32,340 nt of DNA from CAZRHR01 sp964599915 (lineage in GTDB: Bacteria; Bacteroidota; Bacteroidia; CAIKAF01), in contig CAZRHR010000025.1 in assembly GCA_964599915.1 (NCBI GenBank), positions 1 to 32,340 on the forward strand, read 5' to 3'. Each line of letters opens with the position of its first letter. Position 1 is the stretch's first letter. This document shows positions 25,420-31,690 of this stretch, one piece after another. Under the pieces are notes generated by a model that saw only the letters and a program-made list of their open reading frames with translations, did not search any database and was not told the DNA's origin. A program made the position numbers and the translations under genes.

Positions 25420-26174
25420 AAAAATTGAAAGTGGCCGTTCTTGAAGATAACCAAGAACTCTTAAACCATTTAATTGAGATGGTCAAAGAAACAAGGTTGG
25501 TGGAAGTGGTAGTGGCTGAAACGGATCATAAGGTTTTCTTAGAAAAAATATCATCTGCCTTACCAGATGCTTTGCTTTTGGATATTGATCTAGATGGACA
25601 GCATATTTCAGGTTTGGACATTGCACGAATAAAAAAACTGCCCGTTCTTTTTGTAAGTGGAAAAACTCCAGAGTTTACAAGCCATATTGAGGACATAAAC
25701 ATGGAATTATCTGTGCCGGTTTCCCATATTTCAAAACCTATTACAGAGCTAAAGCTTTCTCGGATTTTACCAAAGTTTATTGAGGAGATCAAGGCTAGAG
25801 AAAAGTCTCAATTTGTGATACTTGACCTTCCAGAAGGGAAAAATATAAAAGTTCAAATCAACGATATCGTTTATATTGAGACCTGTGAAGGGCAAAGTGG
25901 AAGATCAAACAATAAAACCATTTATTTCACCCATCGTCCACCAGAAACACTTTATAACTTCTCATTTTCCAAAATGCAAGAAAGAGGTTTTCCTAGTGAA
26001 AAATTTGTAAAGATTCGAACATCACACGTCATTAACATCGATAAAATGGAATGTTATAACAATAGCACCCATAAGGTAGAGTTGTATGCCATGAGCGGGA
26101 ATAATAGGGTGGAGAGGATCGCGCTGCCAGTATCTGAAGATTATCGAAAATATGTGAGGATAAAGCGTTATTAA
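25416..26174 (+). CDS. LytTR-family response regulator
   Basis: The 252-residue protein has an N-terminal receiver domain with acidic pair Glu10-Asp11, phospho-acceptor Asp56 in LLLDIDLDG, and a Lys in HISKPITEL. A C-terminal LytTR DNA-binding domain spans about 140-250, with INDIVYIETCEGQ, FVKIRTSHVINIDKM and LPVSEDYRKYVRI. It is coupled by ATGA to the LytS-type kinase gene. Its stop is four bases before an array of three 21-bp-spaced repeats in front of the viperin gene. LytTR proteins typically bind direct repeats with this spacing, so it is probably the dedicated regulator of the viperin operon. That link is inference from position. Confidence 0.9.
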   Translation: MKKLKVAVLEDNQELLNHLIEMVKETRLVEVVVAETDHKVFLEKISSALPDALLLDIDLDGQHISGLDIARIKKLPVLFVSGKTPEFTSHIEDINMELSVPVSHISKPITELKLSRILPKFIEEIKAREKSQFVILDLPEGKNIKVQINDIVYIETCEGQSGRSNNKTIYFTHRPPETLYNFSFSKMQERGFPSEKFVKIRTSHVINIDKMECYNNSTHKVELYAMSGNNRVERIALPVSEDYRKYVRIKRY

Positions 26175-26178
26175 TTTC

Positions 26179-26235
26179 CGGGAGTTATTACCCCAAAATC
26201 GGCAAGTATTCCCTTTCTAGCGGGAGTGTTTCCCT
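26179..26235. promoter_or_regulatory. Three 21-bp-phased operator-like repeats upstream of viperin
   Basis: Three related 15-mers start at 26179, 26200 and 26221: CGGGAGTTATTACCC, CGGCAAGTATTCCCT and CGGGAGTGTTTCCCT. Eight positions are identical in all three, and pairs agree at 10-11 of 15. The start-to-start distance is exactly 21 bp twice, two turns of the helix, so all sites face the same side of DNA. The third copy is also a small dyad (GGGA-N5-TCCC). LytTR regulators such as AgrA and ComE bind direct repeats about 21 bp apart. The array lies between the LytTR gene and the viperin gene, in the place expected of an activator-binding region. Confidence 0.65.
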
Positions 26236-26258
26236 GAACAATGAATAGATAACTTACT

Positions 26259-26296
26259 GTATCACATTTGCTTTATAAATCTAAAGCAAATGATAC
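26259..26296. promoter_or_regulatory. Dyad/hairpin overlapping the viperin start codon
   Basis: CATTTGCTTTA (26265-26275) and TAAAGCAAATG (26282-26292) are perfect 11-bp inverted arms with a 6-base centre. Allowing a 2-nt CA bulge, the arms extend to 15 bp (GTATCA at 26259-26264 pairs with TGATAC at 26291-26296). The start ATG is 26290-26292, inside the right arm. As RNA the hairpin would bury the start codon; as DNA it would be an operator at the start of the gene. No convincing TAnnTTTG box was found, so which applies depends on the transcription start. Confidence 0.6.
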
Positions 26297-27681
26297 CAGC
26301 TGTTAATTTTCATTTATGGGAACCCTGCAACATGCGTTGCAAGTTCTGTTTTGCCACCTTCAAAGATGTGAAGGGCACCATTTTGCCTAAGGGCCACCTC
26401 CCCAAAGAAAAAGCCATTGAATTGGTTCGCCACCTTGTGGATTTTGGGTTTGAAAAAATCACTTTTGTTGGAGGAGAACCAACACTTTGCCCATGGTTAA
26501 CTGAACTGATGGCTACGGCAAAACAGGGAGGTCTTACGACCATGCTCGTAACCAATGGAAGTAGACTTTCTGAGAATTTTTTATCGGAAAACGCTAAATG
26601 GTTAGACTGGATTGCGCTGAGCATAGACAGCTTAAATGATGCAACAAATATCGCAATAGGCCGCGGAGAACGAGGCAAGCAGCCTATCCATTTAAGCACT
26701 TATAAGGCGCTCATTGACCGAATCAAGTTTTATGGCTATGGTTTAAAAATCAACACCGTAGTTAATAAGTTAAATCAAGATGAGGACATGAGCCATTTGA
26801 TAGAATATGCCCAACCAGAACGTTGGAAAATCTTCCAAGTTTTACCCGTAAAGGGGCAAAATGATAAGAACATTGAAGCATTGACCATAACCTCAGAAGC
26901 ATTTAATGATTTTCTTCATCGGCATCAACATTTGTCTTCAGTTACAACAGTTGTTCCGGAAAACAATGAGGCCATGAGGGGTTCTTATGCTATGGTGGAT
27001 CCTGCAGGGCGATTTTTCGACAACTCGAAAGGTACACACACCTACAGCCATCCCATTCTTGAAGTCGGAACACGAATTGCGATTCAACAAGTAAACTTAG
27101 ACTTGCAAAAGTTTGAAGAACGGGGGGGGCGATTCAACTGGAAGAGGAACAAAACATTTCCCCAAAGGATAACCCTATCTGGTCCGGTAGCTTCAGGAAA
27201 ATCAACCATAGGAAGAAAACTGGCTGAACATCTTAATTACTCCTTTTTGTCTATCGGAAATAAAACAAGGGAATTGGCAGAATCTCAAGGGTACACCATC
27301 GTGGAATTTCAAGAGAAATGTTTAAAAGAGCCTGGATTAGACCAAAAGATTGACGAGTCTTTTACCAATGAGTGTAATCAGCAAAATAAACTTATTGTCG
27401 ATTACAGATTAGGATTCAATTTTATTAAGGACGCATTCCATATTTATTTAGACATAACAAATGAACAAGCCGTTGAACGCCTCAAAAAGGCCCAGCGTAA
27501 GTCTGAATCATCTGATACGGTTATAAAACGAAATGAGACGTTCCGAAATCAATTTTTACAAGCCTATAACATCGACTACTCAGACCCGAAACATTACGAC
27601 TTAATTATTGATGTGGAGGAATTTAACAGTGCAGATGAAATAGTAAATCACATTCTTCATATCCTAACACCTCAAGCATGA
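26290..27681 (+). CDS. Prokaryotic viperin fused to a CMP/AMP-kinase-like domain
   Basis: The 463-residue protein has two domains. Residues 1 to about 290 are viperin: radical-SAM cysteines Cys13, Cys17 and Cys20 in CNMRCKFCFATF, then GGEPTL, KINTVVNKLNQDEDM, RWKIFQVLPVKGQN and VPENNEAMRGSYAMVDPAGR, ending FEERGGRFNWKR. All align closely with animal viperin (RSAD2). Viperins convert CTP, and in bacteria also GTP or UTP, to 3'-deoxy-3',4'-didehydro nucleotides that stop viral RNA synthesis. Residues about 293-463 are a P-loop NMP-kinase-like domain with GPVASGKST (298-306), similar to cytidylate/adenylate kinases. In vertebrates the CMPK2 gene is the neighbour of RSAD2, so the fusion makes biochemical sense. 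The start codon sits in a dyad. It is coupled by ATGA to the NYN gene. Confidence 0.93.
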   Translation: MIPAVNFHLWEPCNMRCKFCFATFKDVKGTILPKGHLPKEKAIELVRHLVDFGFEKITFVGGEPTLCPWLTELMATAKQGGLTTMLVTNGSRLSENFLSENAKWLDWIALSIDSLNDATNIAIGRGERGKQPIHLSTYKALIDRIKFYGYGLKINTVVNKLNQDEDMSHLIEYAQPERWKIFQVLPVKGQNDKNIEALTITSEAFNDFLHRHQHLSSVTTVVPENNEAMRGSYAMVDPAGRFFDNSKGTHTYSHPILEVGTRIAIQQVNLDLQKFEERGGRFNWKRNKTFPQRITLSGPVASGKSTIGRKLAEHLNYSFLSIGNKTRELAESQGYTIVEFQEKCLKEPGLDQKIDESFTNECNQQNKLIVDYRLGFNFIKDAFHIYLDITNEQAVERLKKAQRKSESSDTVIKRNETFRNQFLQAYNIDYSDPKHYDLIIDVEEFNSADEIVNHILHILTPQA

Positions 27682-28244
27682 AAAGCTTCAGAAATATGGC
27701 GGTTTTTATCGATGGCGACAACATAAGCCATGATTTTATACCTTTTATAATGAATAAGTTAAATAAAAAAGGCCATGTTATTCTTAAAAGGGTGTATGGA
27801 GACTTTAACAAAGACAATTTAAAACCTTGGATCAACGTGGCAAAAACGCATAACCTAGCGCTTAAACAAGTGGATAGACTATCCCGAAGGAAAAACAATA
27901 CAGACATCGGATTAATCATTGATGCGATAGATACCATTCATACAACTCCTTTGGACCAGTTTTGTCTCATTTCTGGGGATATCGATTATTTACAGCTTAT
28001 TCAATTTGTTAAATCCAAAGGAATCAAAACTTTGGGAGTGGCAGGTTATAATAAAAATAAGCTCCTAGAACCTGCTTGCGATGAGTTTTGGAATATTCAA
28101 GATGAAATGCATTCACTTTCAAAGAAAAAGGAAAAACAACAACTAAAAAAAGAAAACCTTGAGGCATTTAAGTGTTCATTTCCAGTTGTTTACAAAATTA
28201 TAACAAAGAATATGAAGCGGTCTTTCCATAAGTCCAACCGATGA
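27678..28244 (+). CDS. NYN-domain (PIN-like) putative RNase
   Basis: The 188-residue protein has a NYN/LabA-type PIN-like fold. FIDGDNIS supplies Asp12 and Asp14, VYGDFNKDN follows, KNNTDIGLIIDAID carries the next acidic residues, and LISGDIDYLQLIQF holds the late Asp. IKTLGVAGYNKNKLLEPACDEF is the usual end of the domain. All the acidic residues expected for metal-dependent RNA cleavage are present. The C-terminal 45 residues are lysine-rich and may bind RNA. It overlaps the viperin stop by ATGA, so it is made from the same message in a coupled way. I infer a role in the same antiviral response, as effector or as processor of terminated transcripts; nothing in the sequence proves it. Confidence 0.85.
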   Translation: MKSFRNMAVFIDGDNISHDFIPFIMNKLNKKGHVILKRVYGDFNKDNLKPWINVAKTHNLALKQVDRLSRRKNNTDIGLIIDAIDTIHTTPLDQFCLISGDIDYLQLIQFVKSKGIKTLGVAGYNKNKLLEPACDEFWNIQDEMHSLSKKKEKQQLKKENLEAFKCSFPVVYKIITKNMKRSFHKSNR

Positions 28245-28365
28245 ATTTAAAAGACTAAAGACCTTATCTCTTCTTCTATGTTTTATGGTTTCCTTGATCC
28301 ATTCAAAATCGTGGTGCGAAAGCCGAAACGCATTACAGTAGGCATCACCTTTAATCCTTAGCATC

Positions 28366-28455
28366 ATGGCCAAAGGCAAAGCGGGCAAACCCTCCACAAC
28401 GGGTAACCCCTCCGGAAAAGGGCGCGATAATAATCCGCCCGCAACCAAAAAATGA
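28366..28455 (+). CDS. Very small basic, Gly/Pro-rich protein (29 residues)
   Basis: An ATG at 28366 opens 29 codons ending at TGA 28453-28455. The product begins MAKGKAGKPSTTGNPSGKGR and ends NNPPATKK. It is rich in Lys, Gly, Pro, Ser, Thr and Asn, has no hydrophobic core, and is strongly basic. An intrinsic terminator begins six bases after the stop, which strongly supports a real, separate transcript. I believe short peptides of this style recur in Bacteroidota, but cannot verify that here. Function unknown; RNA or ribosome binding would fit the charge. It follows the viperin/NYN operon on the same strand but may be part of the older chromosome. Confidence 0.6.
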   Translation: MAKGKAGKPSTTGNPSGKGRDNNPPATKK

Positions 28456-28460
28456 CAACT

Positions 28461-28483
28461 GGGGAGGGAAACCTCCCCTTTTT
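28461..28483 (+). terminator. Intrinsic (rho-independent) terminator
   Basis: GGGGAGG (28461-28467), tetraloop GAAA and CCTCCCC (28472-28478) form a perfect 7-bp G-C-rich stem followed by five T (28479-28483). It ends transcription from the small gene and probably also from the viperin/NYN operon if its message reads that far. The reverse strand lacks a comparable T tract directly after the stem. Confidence 0.85.
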
Positions 28484-28541
28484 ATTTCTTACCACATAAC
28501 ATAAAAAAATACGCCATCCCTTTCTTCCACCTACACCGCCC

Positions 28542-29360
28542 TCACACCCATACCGGCCACAAAAACAAACAAAACAACGCATCCACCCACCGCCGATATC
28601 CCTCTGCCTTTTTAAACACATCAGGGAACAAAAACATCACAAACGCACCCAATAAAAACAACCACACACTTCCGCAAAAAACGGGTCGGAACCAACCCAG
28701 CCACCATCCTACACTTGTTAAGGCAAAAACCAAGGCGCCAATAATCCAAAACCAAGGACCACGCCAAGCACCGGATAACCAACCGCCCGAGGGCGCCTCG
28801 TCCGTTGGAACAGGACGCCACTGCTCATACATAGACAGCAACAGCAAATTCAAACAGGCTAAACCAAATACCACCGCGCCGGCCGGAAGGGTGTCCAACG
28901 ACAAAGCATCTGCTTTCTGCCCCAAAGGTAAGGTCAATACCCCTGCCGTAAAGCCTAAAGCAATAATCAATTCCTTGGACATGAAAGTCATGCGAAAATG
29001 ACGGGATAAAAAATACATCAGGTAATAATTCCCTAAGATGAATAGGGAAATCCCGGCGGTAAGCCATTCATAAAAATCAAGAAACACCAGCGCTGCCACC
29101 AAACAAAGGGGAAGCGACAGGTAAAAAATCACTTTAAAAAAACCGCGATACCTTTGGTGAAACCGATGTCTTTCATAGGCATGGGACTGTGGACCAAACA
29201 AATGGTCGAACGTGTAGATGATCCACACGAAAAATCCCAACAACAGATAGGGCATCGGTTCCGGGGTTTGACCCGCTTCTTTGGCAATGGCCACAGACAA
29301 TAATGCCGTGCCCAATGCCACATCTATACTCAGCCAATTGATCCATTTGGGAAGTCCCAT
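28542..29360 (-). CDS. Polytopic membrane protein, UbiA-like
   Basis: The 272-residue protein has about eight hydrophobic segments (for example LLLGFFVWIIYTFDHL, IFYLSLPLCLVAALVFL, FWIIGALVFALTSVGWWLG). Its general pattern recalls UbiA-type membrane prenyltransferases of Bacteroidota. The Asp-rich DxxxD motifs that bind prenyl diphosphate and magnesium are not obvious; only YTFDH remains of the first. It could be a degenerate UbiA relative or an unrelated membrane protein. I chose the ATG at 29360; a GTG at 29381 and an ATG at 29366 are alternatives. It lies 21 bp after the glycyl-tRNA synthetase stop and is probably on its transcript. Confidence 0.5.
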   Translation of the reverse strand: MGLPKWINWLSIDVALGTALLSVAIAKEAGQTPEPMPYLLLGFFVWIIYTFDHLFGPQSHAYERHRFHQRYRGFFKVIFYLSLPLCLVAALVFLDFYEWLTAGISLFILGNYYLMYFLSRHFRMTFMSKELIIALGFTAGVLTLPLGQKADALSLDTLPAGAVVFGLACLNLLLLSMYEQWRPVPTDEAPSGGWLSGAWRGPWFWIIGALVFALTSVGWWLGWFRPVFCGSVWLFLLGAFVMFLFPDVFKKAEGYRRWVDALFCLFLWPVWV

Positions 29361-29381
29361 TATCATTTGGCTAAAATACAC

Positions 29382-30923
29382 TTATTGTGCATGAAGCAAA
29401 CTACGAAGACTCGTTTTTTCTTCCAAAACCTGGGCCAATTGGGCGATGGGAATGCGGGTTTGTACCATGGTGTCGCGCTCCCGCAAAGTGACTTGCTGGT
29501 CTTCTAAGGTTTGGTGGTCTACCGTAATGCAATAGGGTGTTCCAATGGCATCTTGCCTTCTGTAACGACGTCCAATGGCATCTTTATCGTCATATTGAAG
29601 GGCAAAATCGAATTTTAAAGCCTGCACAATGTCTTTGGCTTTTTCGGGCAATCCGTCTTTTTTCACCAAAGGAAGCACGGCTAACTTAATGGGCGCCAGG
29701 GCCGCAGGAATTTTCAACAAAGTACGGGTAGAACCATCTTCAAGTACTTCTTCTTGGTACGCCGCAGACAACACCGCCAAAAACATGCGGTCCAAACCAA
29801 TGGCGGTTTCTACCACGTAAGGCACATAACTTTGGTTCAATTCTGGATCGAAATACTGTTGCTTGCGGCCGCTGAACTTCTCATGCGCACCCAAGTCGAA
29901 ATCGGTACGGGAATGTATTCCCTCCAATTCTTTGAATCCCATGGGAAACTGAAACTCTATGTCGCAAGCGGCGTTGGCGTAGTGGGCCAATTTGATGTGG
30001 TCATGAAAACGGTAGTAGTTGGCTCCCATGCCCAACGCTTCATGCCAGCGCATTCTGGCTTCTTTCCAATACTGATACCATTCCATTTCGGTGCCGGGAC
30101 GCACAAAAAACTGCATTTCCATTTGTTCAAATTCCCGCATCCGGAAAATAAACTGCCTGGCAATGATTTCGTTCCGAAAGGCTTTTCCGGTTTGGGCAAT
30201 GCCGAATGGAATCTTCATTCGTGCGGATTTCTGCACATTTAAAAAATTCACATAAGAACCCTGGGCGGTTTCCGGGCGAAGGTAAATGGTGGCGGCTTCT
30301 CCGCTGACAGAACCTAATTCGGTGGAAAACATGAGGTTGAACTGTCGCACATCGGTCCAATTTCTTGAGCCACTGATGGGGTCTGCAATCTCTAAATCTA
30401 GGATTAACTGCTTTAGTGCGGGTAAGTCGTTGCTTTCAAGGGCGGTGCGCATCCGGTTTTCAATGGAGGCAATGTCGGCCAAATATCCTTGAACGCGTGG
30501 ATTGGTTTGTTCATACAGGGCCGCATCGAAAGAATCGCCAAACCGCTTGGCTGCCTTTTCGATTTCTTTACGGGCTTTTTCCCGTATTTTTTCCATGTGT
30601 TCCTCCAACAAAACGTCGGCACGGTAGCGCTTTTTGGAGTCTTTGTTGTCAATTAAAGGGTCATTGAAGGCATCTACGTGTCCGGAGGCTTTCCAGGTGG
30701 TAGGATGCATAAAAATGGCGGTATCAAGGCCTACAATGTTTTCATGGAGGCGTACCATAGATTGCCACCAGTATTCACGGATATTTTTTTTTAGCTCAAT
30801 GCCATAAGGCCCGTAATCATACGTGGCACTTAATCCATCGTAAATTTCCGAAGAGGGAAAAATAAATCCATACTCTTTGGTATGAGCGATGAGGGCTTTT
30901 AAAAGGTCGTCCGGTTGAGCCAT
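29382..30923 (-). CDS. glyS: Glycyl-tRNA synthetase, single-chain class II type
   Basis: The 513-residue protein is the homodimeric GlyRS form, not the alpha2-beta2 type. It begins with EYGFIFPSSEIYDGLSATYDYGPYG, continues KKNIREYWWQSMV and FNLMFSTELG, then RPETAQGSYVNFLN (motif 2 area), GKAFRNEIIARQFIFRMREFEQMEMQFF in pieces, VVETAIGLDRMFLAVL (motif 3), and a C-terminal anticodon-binding domain. It charges tRNA-Gly. The ATG at 30923 is chosen because a perfect -7 box overlaps the alternative TTG at 30941. Confidence 0.95.
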   Translation of the reverse strand: MAQPDDLLKALIAHTKEYGFIFPSSEIYDGLSATYDYGPYGIELKKNIREYWWQSMVRLHENIVGLDTAIFMHPTTWKASGHVDAFNDPLIDNKDSKKRYRADVLLEEHMEKIREKARKEIEKAAKRFGDSFDAALYEQTNPRVQGYLADIASIENRMRTALESNDLPALKQLILDLEIADPISGSRNWTDVRQFNLMFSTELGSVSGEAATIYLRPETAQGSYVNFLNVQKSARMKIPFGIAQTGKAFRNEIIARQFIFRMREFEQMEMQFFVRPGTEMEWYQYWKEARMRWHEALGMGANYYRFHDHIKLAHYANAACDIEFQFPMGFKELEGIHSRTDFDLGAHEKFSGRKQQYFDPELNQSYVPYVVETAIGLDRMFLAVLSAAYQEEVLEDGSTRTLLKIPAALAPIKLAVLPLVKKDGLPEKAKDIVQALKFDFALQYDDKDAIGRRYRRQDAIGTPYCITVDHQTLEDQQVTLRERDTMVQTRIPIAQLAQVLEEKTSLRSLLHAQ

Positions 30924-30938
30924 GTCTTCAAATTTGTG

Positions 30939-30946
30939 CAAACGTA
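30939..30946 (-). promoter_or_regulatory. -7 promoter element of glyS
   Basis: On the minus strand TACGTTTG is a perfect TAnnTTTG match ending 15 bp before the ATG at 30923, in the 47-bp gap after the CvpA gene. No clear -33 element is seen. The short leader that would result fits other genes of the window. Confidence 0.45.
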
Positions 30947-30970
30947 CAAACTTTCCGGCGGATGAAGGTT

Positions 30971-31471
30971 TTAGGGGAGCAGGCCGGGCAGGAAGTTTTC
31001 TAACAATCTACCCAACAGGTATTTTCCAATTCCATAGAAAACGGAAAAAACAGGACTTTCGGCTTTCATGTCGGCGGACACCCAAGGATCCTCCACGGGA
31101 TAATGCGCGGCAAAGAGGCAAAGGGGCATCAGGGCCAACACCGCAATGACCAATCCGGTAAGTCCGCCTAAGGATTGATTGAGCCAATTGACCATCATGA
31201 CGCGGAAAATTTTCCGGCTTAGGCTGGCTAAAATGCCGGCCATGACCAAAAGGGGAATCCAGGTGAGAAACAACGCGATGGTTCCTGTTTGGGAATCGGT
31301 AAGCCCTAGGGTGGCAATTTTTGCTTCGGTCCAGCCATACACATCTGGATAGACCACGTAGCCCAAACCAAGGCAGACGAGATACACCAGCATGCCGGCC
31401 AAGCCGGTATAATAACCCAAGCCGGCACCGATGGCGCAACAAACAAGTAAGGCAATGTCTACGTTGGTCAT
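30971..31471 (-). CDS. CvpA-family membrane protein
   Basis: The 166-residue protein has four predicted membrane helices, starting NVDIALLVCCAIGAGLGYYTGL, the typical CvpA opening with its small-residue turn. The third helix ends before the RKIFRVMMVNWLNQSLGGLTG segment, the best conserved part of the family. CvpA proteins are inner-membrane proteins linked to colicin V export and cell-envelope integrity in enterobacteria; the role in Bacteroidota is unclear. It lies upstream of glyS on the same strand. Confidence 0.85.
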   Translation of the reverse strand: MTNVDIALLVCCAIGAGLGYYTGLAGMLVYLVCLGLGYVVYPDVYGWTEAKIATLGLTDSQTGTIALFLTWIPLLVMAGILASLSRKIFRVMMVNWLNQSLGGLTGLVIAVLALMPLCLFAAHYPVEDPWVSADMKAESPVFSVFYGIGKYLLGRLLENFLPGLLP

Positions 31472-31571
31472 GGCAGAAAAGGGATATAATCCTTGATTGG
31501 ATGTAGCATGGACATAAAGAAAATGAAAAATGAGGAAAGATGCATTTTAACCGGTAAAAACCATTTCTCCT

Positions 31572-31637
31572 ACTTCATGAAGGCGCAAACCAAGGTGCAT
31601 TTCTATTTGGTTAATGCGACTTAAAACTTCATGAAGG
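31572..31637. repeat. Pair of identical 12-bp repeats with palindromic core
   Basis: ACTTCATGAAGG occurs at 31572-31583 and again at 31626-31637, 54 bp apart. Its core CTTCATGAAG is a perfect palindrome. Both copies fall in the 219-bp gap between the divergent CvpA and antiporter genes. Read on the minus strand from 31665 to 31549, the region is an open frame in which each copy encodes LHEV, so the repeat may be a relic of coding sequence instead of an operator pair. Confidence 0.4.
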
Positions 31638-31690
31638 TTCAGGTTTTCGTGGACCGAATGCGTATTTTACACCACATACAATTTTAAGTT

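Noticed and set aside
28176..28364. Minus-strand frame of about 62 codons with fairly protein-like sequence (FRLSHHDFEWIKETIKHRRR)
   Set aside because: It runs antisense into the end of the NYN gene, has no promoter or leader that I can see, and its upstream part would cross the small plus-strand gene. It could be a relic, but support is too weak.
28419..28445. Similarity to the 18922-18945 hairpin (GGGCG, ATAATAAT, CGCCC)
   Set aside because: Here the sequence is part of the 29-residue coding frame and the arms are not perfectly complementary, so the likeness is probably chance.
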